Translations under genes and position numbers: made by a program
DNA from: Methanomassiliicoccales archaeon
GTDB lineage: Archaea; Thermoplasmatota; Thermoplasmata; SG8-5
Direction: 5' to 3'
Assembly (NCBI GenBank): GCA_030636255.1
Contig: DAOVXH010000044.1
Location: forward strand, 1-10,558
Length of the DNA stretch: 10,558 nucleotides
The notes under the pieces: generated by a model
Database searches by the model: none
What the model saw: only the letters and a program-made list of their open reading frames with translations
Told to the model about the DNA's origin: nothing
Part shown: one piece after another, positions 1 through 6,046 of the stretch
How the letters are laid out: each line of letters opens with the position of its first letter
How positions within the stretch are numbered: position 1 is the stretch's first letter

Positions 1-1209
1 ACAGTGGCACTTTCAGGTAATAATGAGAAGCTTTTACAGAGATTTAATATCCCATATTTGAAATCATATACGCAATCTGGCTCACATGCGGCATATTACC
101 CAGGGGCCCAGATGATGAACATTAAGCTATTGTTCGCTCCAGACGACGGTAAGATACTGGGAGCACAGATTGTTGGAATGGACGGAGCAGACAAGAGATT
201 GGATGTTCTTGCCACTGCCATCAGGGCAGGCATGACAGTCTATGACCTTGAGGAGCTTGAATTGGCCTATGCACCACCATTTTCATCTGGTAAAGATCCG
301 GTCAATATGGCTGGGTTTGTGGCTTCTAATATCATGAGAGGTGATGTGGAAATGGTCTACTGGAATGAGGTAGATGAACTTCTTGCATCCGACGCGGCAT
401 TCATTGATGTCAGAGATGATGAAGAAGTCGAGATGCACAGCCCTCTGGAAGGCGCCATCCACATCCCACTTAATCAGCTGAGAAAAAGGCTTTCAGAGCT
501 GGACAAGAACAAGGAGTATATTGTCTATTGTGCAATGGGTCTTCGTGGATATATCGCCTACAGAATGATGCACCTCAATGGGTTCAAGGTCAAGAATCTT
601 AGTGGTGGCTGCACAATTTACAATGCACCAAAGGCCAAATTGATAGTTAGCGAGACACAGCTAGAAAAGACTGTGGAATTTGCTGAAGATTGCTTTGACC
701 ACTTTGATTTTGAAGTAAATGCCTGCGGAGTACCTTGCCCAGGACCAATAATGAAATTGGCAAAGAAAATCAAAGAGATGGAAGATGGGCAGGTTCTGAA
801 AATAACAGCTTCGGATGTCGGGTTCAGTAAAGATGTACCAGGCTGGTGCAAGAAAACTGGAAATGAATTGATTGCTCTGACAACTGACAGCGGAGAATAT
901 ATGGCACTTATCAGCAAGGGGGCTGCAAAGTTGGCAGTAAAGACTGAGGAGGAATGCGCTCCTGCTACTACAGCTACAGATGTTAAACCTGACTTTGAGG
1001 TGAACGCATGTGGTGTTCCATGCCCTGGACCAATAATGAAACTGGCAAAGAAGCTCAAGGAGATGGAATCCGGACAGGTCTTACAGATTAACGCATCAGA
1101 TGTGGGTTTCTCCAAGGATGTCCCTGGATGGTGCACAAAGACCGGAAACGAACTGCTGGCCATGACATCCGAGAAAGGAATTTATACTGCTGTGATACGC
1201 AAAAAGTAA
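1..1209 (+). CDS. CoA-disulfide/persulfide reductase C-terminal part fused to rhodanese and two TusA domains (5' partial)
   Basis: The frame is open from base 1. The first possible start (GTG at 4) lies inside a conserved domain, so the N-terminal FAD/NAD half is outside the window. Residues below are numbered from that GTG. Residues 1-112 are the pyridine-nucleotide-disulfide oxidoreductase dimerisation domain, with the CoA-disulfide reductase signatures LDVLATAIRAG and YAPPFSSGKDPVNMAG. Residues about 116-210 are a rhodanese domain with active-site Cys176 in CAMGLR. Residues 236-305 and 331-400 are two TusA/SirA domains, each with CGVPCPGP (Cys241/245 and Cys336/340) and a PGWC motif. CoADR-rhodanese fusions are known to reduce CoA-disulfide, CoA-persulfide or polysulfide, and TusA relays persulfide sulfur. 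Inference: one cytosolic chain that reduces sulfane sulfur and hands it from rhodanese to TusA. No terminator is evident in the 13 bases before the convergent regulator gene. Confidence 0.92.
   Translation, partial: TVALSGNNEKLLQRFNIPYLKSYTQSGSHAAYYPGAQMMNIKLLFAPDDGKILGAQIVGMDGADKRLDVLATAIRAGMTVYDLEELELAYAPPFSSGKDPVNMAGFVASNIMRGDVEMVYWNEVDELLASDAAFIDVRDDEEVEMHSPLEGAIHIPLNQLRKRLSELDKNKEYIVYCAMGLRGYIAYRMMHLNGFKVKNLSGGCTIYNAPKAKLIVSETQLEKTVEFAEDCFDHFDFEVNACGVPCPGPIMKLAKKIKEMEDGQVLKITASDVGFSKDVPGWCKKTGNELIALTTDSGEYMALISKGAAKLAVKTEEECAPATTATDVKPDFEVNACGVPCPGPIMKLAKKLKEMESGQVLQINASDVGFSKDVPGWCTKTGNELLAMTSEKGIYTAVIRKK
709..918 (+). repeat. TusA domain repeat, copy 1
   Basis: First of two in-frame direct repeats within the fusion gene, 285 bases apart start to start. 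It encodes a whole TusA domain. By hand alignment it matches copy 2 at 56 of 70 residues (80%). Codons differ at many conserved residues, so the duplication is not brand new, yet the proteins remain very similar. Confidence 0.9.
994..1203 (+). repeat. TusA domain repeat, copy 2
   Basis: Second TusA copy. It ends the protein one residue before the stop codon. A linker of 25 residues, rich in Ala, Thr and Glu, joins the two copies. Both cysteines of CGVPCPGP and the PGWC motif are kept, so both copies look functional. Confidence 0.9.
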
Positions 1210-1222
1210 AACCCAATGTTAA

Positions 1223-1588
1223 TCAGTCGTAAGGAAAGCCCTCGATAGCTTCGCACATGTTCTGATACCAGTTATCAGTGTAATCTTTTAATTTCGCCTT
1301 GACAGTTAATGGAGCGACTGCAGTATAAACATGATAATGCCCGCCTCTCTCCATGTGATGGGGTTCCTTGGTACAAAGGCCACATAATATCAGGCGCTTC
1401 AGGCAACGATATGCTGTGCTCCTGTCCTTGCCCAATAGCGCACCCAGTTCTTCCGCTTTCATAGGTCCCTTTTTAACTAATAATTTATAGGAGGCCACTT
1501 CCATGGGATTCAAGCTAAGAACGCATTGAAGAATATCGTCACATTTATTTTGGGAACTCTTTGAATTTGGGAATTTTTCGACTTTCAT
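1223..1588 (-). CDS. TrmB-type winged-helix transcriptional regulator with a CxxC motif
   Basis: A 121-residue protein that is essentially one winged-helix DNA-binding domain (about residues 25-90). Its pattern, GPMKAEELGALLGKDRSTAY followed by RCLKRL, is typical of archaeal TrmB-like regulators, with the recognition helix near residues 55-66. The chain has six cysteines. Cys69 and Cys72 form CGLC just after the recognition helix, followed by His77-His78 and His84/His86, so a thiol switch or metal site is possible (inference). There is no effector domain beyond a short C-terminal helix. No Shine-Dalgarno sequence precedes the ATG, and a TATA-like box about 27 bases upstream suggests a leaderless mRNA. 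It diverges from nfnA and converges on the CoADR-rhodanese-TusA gene, so local control of sulfur/redox genes is the simplest guess. The target is not proven by sequence. Confidence 0.85.
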   Translation of the reverse strand: MKVEKFPNSKSSQNKCDDILQCVLSLNPMEVASYKLLVKKGPMKAEELGALLGKDRSTAYRCLKRLILCGLCTKEPHHMERGGHYHVYTAVAPLTVKAKLKDYTDNWYQNMCEAIEGFPYD

Positions 1589-1611
1589 GATGCGGATAAT
1601 AATTGATGCGG

Positions 1612-1621
1612 GTTATTTAAC
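1612..1621 (-). promoter_or_regulatory. TATA-like box of the regulator gene, overlapped by a dyad
   Basis: Read on the minus strand this is GTTAAATAAC, a TATA-like element centred about 28 bases from the regulator ATG. That spacing places transcription start at or next to the start codon. The element is also an inverted repeat (GTTA, 2-base spacer, TAAC), so a repressor bound here would block the regulator's own promoter. The role is inferred. Confidence 0.5.
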
Positions 1622-1638
1622 AATAATGGAAGTGGCGA

Positions 1639-1677
1639 CTTTCTGGAAAGCTTATAAATAAGGAATCATGATTTCCT
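1639..1677 (+). promoter_or_regulatory. Promoter of the nfnAB operon: TATA box between two inverted repeats
   Basis: A strong archaeal TATA box, TTATAAATA, lies at 1652-1660, which predicts a start of transcription near 1680-1685. Directly upstream, 1639-1650 reads CTTTCTGGAAAG (5-base arms, 2-base spacer) where transcription factor B would contact DNA. Directly downstream, 1661-1677 reads AGGAATCATGATTTCCT, with a perfect 10-base palindrome at 1664-1673 and outer arms AGG/CCT offset by one base. The placement suggests operator sites. The binding protein is unknown, but the divergent regulator is the obvious candidate. Confidence 0.6.
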
Positions 1678-1696
1678 GCCACCTGGAGTTGATGAA

Positions 1697-2533
1697 ATGT
1701 CACAAATCCTAAGCATGAGAGAATTGGTCCCTACAATCTATGAGGCGGTTGTCAAGGCTCCCGAGATAGCAAAGAAAGCGAAAGCCGGTGAATTTTTAGT
1801 TGTTATGCCTGATGAGAAGGGTGAAAGAATACCTCTCACAATTGCGGATTTTGACCGTGATGAAGGCACTATCACAATCGTGTTCATGACTATTGGCACC
1901 TCAACTTATAAGCTGGCTGACATGAAGGCCGGTGATTCATACTATGCATTCGTGGGTCCACTTGGTCATTCTTCTGAAATTGAAAATTATGGCACAGTCA
2001 TAATGGTGGCTGGTGGAGTAGGAACTGCTCCGATTTACCCAATTGCCAGGGCACTTAAAGAAGCAGGCAATAAGGTCATATCCATCCAGGGTTCAAGATC
2101 AAAAGAATTACTATTCTGGGAAGATAGGCTGGCCAGTGTCAGTGACGAGCATATTATCATGACAGATGATGGTACTGCTGGCAGAAAGGGACTGGTAACA
2201 GAGCCATTGAAGGAAATTCTTGAGAGAGAAGAGGTGGCACAGGTTTATGCCATCGGCCCAGTACCAATGATGAAATTCAGCTCCCTTACCTCAAAGCCAT
2301 TCGGCGTTAAGACAATAGTCAGCCTTAATTCTATAATGATTGATGCAACTGGCATGTGCGGCGGATGCCGTGTGAACATAGGCAATGAAACAAAGTTCAC
2401 CTGCGTTGATGGGCCAGAATTTGACGGGCATCTGGTTGACTGGAACCTTCTTATGTCCCGGCAGAAAATTTACACTCACGAGGAGAAATGCTCATTTGAC
2501 CTCTACCTGGAAAACAAGGGGGTTAAATTATGA
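1697..2533 (+). CDS. nfnA: Ferredoxin:NADP+ oxidoreductase / sulfide dehydrogenase small subunit (NfnA/SudB)
   Basis: The 278-residue protein is full length for the family. The N-terminal part is a ferredoxin-reductase-like FAD domain with the flavin-contacting RIPLTI near residues 44-49. The NAD(P)-binding domain follows, with GGVGTAPIYP at 106-115. The C-terminal [2Fe-2S] site has Asp216, Cys221, Cys224 and Cys236, in MIDATGMCGGC and FTCVDGPEFDGH. One Asp plus three Cys is the known ligand set of Pyrococcus SudB/NfnA. With NfnB this subunit couples NADH, NADPH and ferredoxin by flavin-based electron bifurcation; in Pyrococcus the complex was also described as a sulfide dehydrogenase/polysulfide reductase. 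The start is supported by GGAG 8 bases upstream and by the TATA box at 1652. It is the first gene of the operon and overlaps nfnB by 4 bases. Confidence 0.94.
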   Translation: MSQILSMRELVPTIYEAVVKAPEIAKKAKAGEFLVVMPDEKGERIPLTIADFDRDEGTITIVFMTIGTSTYKLADMKAGDSYYAFVGPLGHSSEIENYGTVIMVAGGVGTAPIYPIARALKEAGNKVISIQGSRSKELLFWEDRLASVSDEHIIMTDDGTAGRKGLVTEPLKEILEREEVAQVYAIGPVPMMKFSSLTSKPFGVKTIVSLNSIMIDATGMCGGCRVNIGNETKFTCVDGPEFDGHLVDWNLLMSRQKIYTHEEKCSFDLYLENKGVKL

Positions 2534-4014
2534 ACGAGAAAAAGCCCCGAAGAAAGGACAGGGTCCCAATGCCAGAGCAGGACCCGAAGGTCAGGGCCAC
2601 CAATTTTAAGGAAGTGCCTTTGGGCTACACGCCGGAAATGGCCATGGAAGAAGCTGAAAGATGTGTCCAGTGTAAAGTGCCATCATGTGTTTGCGGCTGT
2701 CCTGTGAATGTTCATATTCCAGCATTCATAAAACTGGTTGCAGAGGGAAAGTTTGCTGAAGCAGCCAGAGAGATAAAGAAAACAAATGCGCTACCTGCCA
2801 TTTGCGGCAGGGTTTGTCCCCAGGAAGTTCAATGCGAGGAACAATGCGTGTTTAACAAAATGGGCAGGCCAATAGCCATTGGCAGGCTTGAGAGATTTGT
2901 TGCAGATTATGAGAGAAATAATGACCTAATCGAATATCCTGCACAGGTGGAAAAGAACGGCAAGAAAGTAGCTATTGTTGGAGCAGGACCTTCTGGCCTT
3001 ACTGCAGCAGGAGACCTGGAGCAATATGGCTACGAGGTCACAATTTTCGAAGCATTCCACAAGCCTGGCGGTGTTCTGATGTATGGAATACCTGAATTCA
3101 GGCTTCCAAAGGACATAGTGGAAAAGGAAGTTGATTATCTTGTCCATATGGGTGTTGAACTGAAGCTCAATGAAATTGTTGGAAAAACCGTTACAATTGA
3201 CGAATTGCTTGGCGAAAGAGGCTATGATGCTGTATTCATCGGCGTTGGTGCTGGCCTGCCCAAGTTCCTTGGAATTCCAGGTGAGAACTTTGGAGGTGTG
3301 TATTCAGCCAATGAGTATCTGACCCGGAGCAATCTCATGAAGGCATACCTGTTCCCAGAATACGACACACCAATAGTCAAGGGAAAGAATGTATGTGTTG
3401 TAGGCGGAGGAAACGTGGCAATGGACGCTGCAAGGACCGCGCTAAGACTTGGCGGCAATGTTTCTATCGTATACCGCCGTGCCAGAGAGCAGATGCCAGC
3501 AAGACAGGAAGAAATTCATCATGCCGAAGAGGAGGGTGTGAAACTATGCCTTCTGACCAATCCAGTAGAAATACTAGGCAATGAGGACAATATGGTCAAC
3601 GGGCTAAAATGTGTAAAAATGGAGCTGGGAGAGCCTGATGAGTCTGGCCGTTCCAGGCCAGTGGTCATCCCTGATTCAGAGCATGTGATAGTTGCGGATC
3701 TATTCATCAATTCCATAGGGGCAGGAGCAAATCCATTACTGACATTGTCAACACCTGGCCTGGAGCTGAACAAATGGGGCTACATCGAGGCAGACGAATG
3801 GGGCAAAACTTCCAAGGACAAGGTATGGGCCGGCGGAGACATAGTCACTGGCATGGCTACCGTAATCGAGGCCATGGGCGCAGGAAAGAATGCTGCAATG
3901 GATATTCATGAAAAGCTAATGGGCATTATGAAGCCCACAGACACAAGTCCTGAGGCATTGCCTGACGATATGGAGTGCCAGTTGCCTCCAAAAAGGCAAG
4001 ATCCAACAACATAA
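2530..4014 (+). CDS. nfnB: Ferredoxin:NADP+ oxidoreductase / sulfide dehydrogenase large subunit (NfnB/SudA), glutamate-synthase small-chain family
   Basis: A 494-residue cytosolic flavo-iron-sulfur protein. The N-terminal cluster-binding region has Cys45, Cys48, Cys53 and Cys57, then Cys92, Cys96, Cys102 and Cys106 (CGRVCPQE, QCEEQC), fitting two [4Fe-4S] clusters. FAD is bound through GAGPSGL at 151-157 and a second nucleotide, expected to be NADPH, through GGGNVAMDAAR at 292-302. AGGDIVTG at 434-441 is the C-terminal FAD-contacting motif. Cys55, between two cluster ligands, is an extra cysteine. The family also includes GltD. Pairing with NfnA directly upstream (ATGA overlap) favours Nfn/Sud over glutamate synthase, and no large GltB-like gene is seen. 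A purine-rich AGGGGG lies about 7 bases before the start. The last 30 residues, after the conserved core, are a Pro-rich tail. Confidence 0.94.
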   Translation: MNEKKPRRKDRVPMPEQDPKVRATNFKEVPLGYTPEMAMEEAERCVQCKVPSCVCGCPVNVHIPAFIKLVAEGKFAEAAREIKKTNALPAICGRVCPQEVQCEEQCVFNKMGRPIAIGRLERFVADYERNNDLIEYPAQVEKNGKKVAIVGAGPSGLTAAGDLEQYGYEVTIFEAFHKPGGVLMYGIPEFRLPKDIVEKEVDYLVHMGVELKLNEIVGKTVTIDELLGERGYDAVFIGVGAGLPKFLGIPGENFGGVYSANEYLTRSNLMKAYLFPEYDTPIVKGKNVCVVGGGNVAMDAARTALRLGGNVSIVYRRAREQMPARQEEIHHAEEEGVKLCLLTNPVEILGNEDNMVNGLKCVKMELGEPDESGRSRPVVIPDSEHVIVADLFINSIGAGANPLLTLSTPGLELNKWGYIEADEWGKTSKDKVWAGGDIVTGMATVIEAMGAGKNAAMDIHEKLMGIMKPTDTSPEALPDDMECQLPPKRQDPTT

Positions 4015-4025
4015 TAGGTGTAAGT

Positions 4026-5360
4026 ATGAGTGTTGATGTGGTGGTTATAGGAGCTGGCAGCGCAGGGGCCAGTGCATGTTTTGCAGCACGCAAACAGGAC
4101 CGCAAGGCAAATATCGTTTGCATTAACAAAGAACCGTATCCTACCTATTCACGCTGCGCCCTGCCATTTGTTATAGGCGGGGAGATAGATTCTTTCAAGA
4201 CAACCACTGTATTTGAAGCCAGTTTTTTCGAAAAGCAGAATATCGAGCTGTTGCTGGATACCGAGATAATATCGGTTAATATCAAGGAACAGTATGTTCA
4301 GACATCTGAAAGGAAGATAGAATTCAAATCACTTGTAATTGCCACAGGAGGCAAGGGCAGGTTGCCTGACATCCCCGGAATCGAGAATGAGGGCGTATTC
4401 GTGCTCAGAACCAGGGACCATGGCGATGCAATCCTGAAACGTTCCGCAAAGGGGAAAAAGGCCATAATCAACGGGGCCAGCTTCATAGCCCTGGAGGTGG
4501 CGGAAGCCCTGAAACATCGAGGTATGGATGTAAGTTGTGTCATCCGCTCCCGTGCCCTTAGGTCCATGGTGGACAATCAATTCTCCATTATGATAGAGGA
4601 GAAGCTCGAGGAAAACGGCATCACTGTCCTAAAAGGTGCTCCAGTCACCGAGATCACAGGAGATGGAACTGTAAGCCATGTGATAGTAAACGGTGAACAG
4701 ATACCAGCAGACATGGTGATAATATCTACCGGCACCGAGCCGGATGTTTGCCTCGCCAGGGACATGGGCCTTGATATTGGCCAGACCGGGGGAATAAAGG
4801 TCAATGAGCAATTGGAAACCAGTGCGAGCAATATCTTTGCGGCAGGCGATTGTGTAGAGAGTCAGTGCTTCATCCGGAAGCAGCCTTTCATTTCCGGCCT
4901 TGGTACGATAGCTGCCCGCCAGGGAATGGTTGCAGGCGCCAATGCAGCAGGTGCGAAGCTCAGTTCACCACTGGTCCTGAATGCCTCGATAATGAAGCTC
5001 TTTGACATAGAAATTGGTGCTGTGGGACTGACTGAGGATATCGCCAAAAATGCAGGGTTCGACATTGCAGTGGGCGGTGTCAAGTATCCTGATAAACCTC
5101 ATTATTATCCCGGAGGCAAGGACGTATATGTCAGACTCCTGGCCCACAAGGAAGATGGCAGGATAATCGGAGCACAGGTCATTGCGAAGGAAGGAGTTGC
5201 CGCCAGGGTAAACATGCTTTCACTGGCCATCCAGAATCGCATGACCGCCAGGGAACTGCAAATGGCCGACTTCTGCTACAGCCCGCCGTGTTCGGACACC
5301 TGGGCACCCGAGGCCATAGCGGCCACTGGCCTGGCAAAAAGGCTAGAACGGAAAAAGTAA
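4026..5360 (+). CDS. CoA-disulfide reductase / NAD(P)H sulfur oxidoreductase (NSR)-like flavoprotein
   Basis: 444 residues from the ATG at 4026, chosen because AGGTG lies 5 bases upstream and the FAD motif VVIGAGSAG begins at once. An in-frame upstream ATG would overlap nfnB. Family features are Cys44 in YPTYSRCALPF (the single redox cysteine of CoADR/NSR enzymes), a second Rossmann motif INGASFIALE near 148-157, FAAGDC near 271-276, and a C-terminal dimerisation domain with YSPPCSDTW near 418-426. In Pyrococcus such an enzyme reduces sulfur with NADPH and CoA. Here it follows nfnB by 11 bases, so co-transcription is likely. Oddities are that the second dinucleotide motif reads GxSxxA rather than GxGxxG, and that Cys417 and Cys422 sit where the gene at 1-1209 has YAPPFS. 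An NADH oxidase or other persulfide reductase of this fold cannot be excluded. Confidence 0.88.
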   Translation: MSVDVVVIGAGSAGASACFAARKQDRKANIVCINKEPYPTYSRCALPFVIGGEIDSFKTTTVFEASFFEKQNIELLLDTEIISVNIKEQYVQTSERKIEFKSLVIATGGKGRLPDIPGIENEGVFVLRTRDHGDAILKRSAKGKKAIINGASFIALEVAEALKHRGMDVSCVIRSRALRSMVDNQFSIMIEEKLEENGITVLKGAPVTEITGDGTVSHVIVNGEQIPADMVIISTGTEPDVCLARDMGLDIGQTGGIKVNEQLETSASNIFAAGDCVESQCFIRKQPFISGLGTIAARQGMVAGANAAGAKLSSPLVLNASIMKLFDIEIGAVGLTEDIAKNAGFDIAVGGVKYPDKPHYYPGGKDVYVRLLAHKEDGRIIGAQVIAKEGVAARVNMLSLAIQNRMTARELQMADFCYSPPCSDTWAPEAIAATGLAKRLERKK

Positions 5361-5364
5361 CCCA

Positions 5365-5556
5365 TTACAAATTCCAGGCCGAGGCAAATTTCTCGAAGCT
5401 TCTATCATAAGTTTTCTCAACTTCATCAGGGAAGCAGCACGCAGGTAATTGTTTCATGGCCAGATGATATTTCAGACAGTCGCAGCACACTCCTTTTTTG
5501 GAGCAGGAGTAGGTGCAGTTGCAGTGTTCCAGGTTTTCTTCTTTCTTGCATTCCAT
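5365..5556 (-). CDS. Small cysteine-rich protein, DUF6485 type
   Basis: A 63-residue protein with nine cysteines (3, 12, 14, 18, 24, 25, 27, 40, 41). The pattern NCTYSCSKKGVCCDCLKYH then LPACCFP and EKTYDRS matches what I recall of DUF6485, a family of unknown function found in anaerobes. The arrangement suggests zinc or iron-sulfur binding, which is an inference. There is no signal peptide or membrane segment. Its stop lies 4 bases from the stop of the convergent NSR-like gene. There is no clear ribosome-binding site, and a TATA-like element about 28 bases upstream suggests a leaderless mRNA. Confidence 0.8.
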   Translation of the reverse strand: MECKKEENLEHCNCTYSCSKKGVCCDCLKYHLAMKQLPACCFPDEVEKTYDRSFEKFASAWNL

Positions 5557-5579
5557 AGTATCAAATATGGAATGGGTTG

Positions 5580-5590
5580 AAAATACTTAA
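5580..5590 (-). promoter_or_regulatory. TATA-like box for the DUF6485-type gene
   Basis: On the minus strand the element reads TTAAGTATTTT, centred about 28 bases upstream of the ATG, which fits leaderless transcription. It shares an 84-base divergent gap with the parvulin gene. CCATA/TATGG arms at 5553-5557 and 5566-5570 overlap the start codon but are too short to weigh much. Confidence 0.4.
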
Positions 5591-5602
5591 TTTCTCCCCA
5601 AC

Positions 5603-5612
5603 CTTAAAGAAT
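5603..5612 (+). promoter_or_regulatory. Candidate TATA box for the parvulin gene
   Basis: CTTAAAGAAT is centred about 34 bases before the parvulin ATG and would give a leader of only a few bases. A second AT-rich stretch, GAATATTT near 5618-5625, is too close to the start for a leaderless or leadered mRNA. No Shine-Dalgarno is seen before the ATG. Confidence 0.35.
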
Positions 5613-5640
5613 CTGAAGAATATTTCCCAACTGTGGTATT

Positions 5641-5922
5641 ATGGTTAATCAGGTAAAGGCCAGTCATATTCTGGTAGACAAATTAACAGACGCAGAGAAA
5701 TTGGCAGACAAGCTCAAGGGCGGTTCTAAGTTCGAGGATTTGGCAAGAAAGCATTCCTCATGTCCTTCCGGCAAAAAGGGCGGCGACTTGGGATACTTCG
5801 GACAGGGCCAAATGGTCAAGCCCTTCGAGGAAGCAGCCTTTAAGTTAGGGAAGGGAGAGGTCTCTGGACCGGTGAAAACTCAGTTTGGTTATCATATAAT
5901 CAAGGTAACCGATAAACGCTAG
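5641..5922 (+). CDS. Stand-alone parvulin-type peptidyl-prolyl cis-trans isomerase
   Basis: 93 residues form exactly one parvulin (PpiC/rotamase) domain, the size of E. coli Par10. Visible family motifs are KASHILV (His9), SSCPSGKKGGDLG (Cys41), GQMVKPFEEAAF and GPVKTQFGYHIIKV (Phe82, His85). The two histidines, the Cys and the hydrophobic pocket residues are the usual active-site set, so the enzyme should be competent to isomerise Xaa-Pro bonds. There is no signal peptide or lipobox, so it is a cytosolic folding helper rather than an exported PrsA-like protein. It appears to be a single-gene unit between the divergent DUF6485-type gene and an AT-rich orphan gene. Confidence 0.95.
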   Translation: MVNQVKASHILVDKLTDAEKLADKLKGGSKFEDLARKHSSCPSGKKGGDLGYFGQGQMVKPFEEAAFKLGKGEVSGPVKTQFGYHIIKVTDKR

Positions 5923-6046
5923 GCTTTAACTTTTATAACTACCAATTAGTGAGCTATAGCTGCGCTTAATAGGAGTTATACACAATTGACAACTATCAAA
6001 AACTAAGCATCCATATTGAAGATTGATAATGCATGGAGAAAATTTG
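5923..6046. other. Intergenic region before the AT-rich orphan gene
   Basis: This 124-base gap holds an AT-rich TATA-like stretch (CTTTTATAACT, 5930-5940), a perfect 10-base palindrome AGCTATAGCT (5952-5961), and GTTATAC near 5975-5981, which could be a second TATA element. GGAG at 6035-6038 is placed as a ribosome-binding site for an ATG at 6047. No RNA gene is recognisable. Confidence 0.4.

Noticed and set aside
4..6. GTG at base 4 as a true start codon
   Set aside because: It falls inside the conserved dimerisation domain, and the frame is open to base 1, so the gene continues to the left.
618..1163. 181-codon open frame on the minus strand across the TusA domains
   Set aside because: It is the mirror of two duplicated TusA coding segments, which also makes it internally repeated. 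The plus-strand frame has full domain motifs.
1612..1621. SurR-type GTTnnnAAC site
   Set aside because: The spacer between GTT and AAC is four bases, not three, and no second half-site follows, so I treat it only as a generic dyad.
1495..1635. CCACTTCC (1495-1502) and GGAAGTGG (1628-1635) as a long-range inverted repeat
   Set aside because: Only 8 bases with a 125-base loop, one arm inside coding sequence; chance is a sufficient explanation.
3975..4025. Upstream ATG for the NSR-like gene, overlapping nfnB by 40 bases
   Set aside because: The added 17 residues have no family counterpart. The ATG at 4026 has a good ribosome-binding site and leads straight into the FAD motif.
6023..6046. TTG at 6023 and ATG at 6029 as starts of the AT-rich gene
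   Set aside because: Neither has a convincing ribosome-binding site, while ATG 6047 has GGAG at 8 bases. ATG 6029 stays possible.
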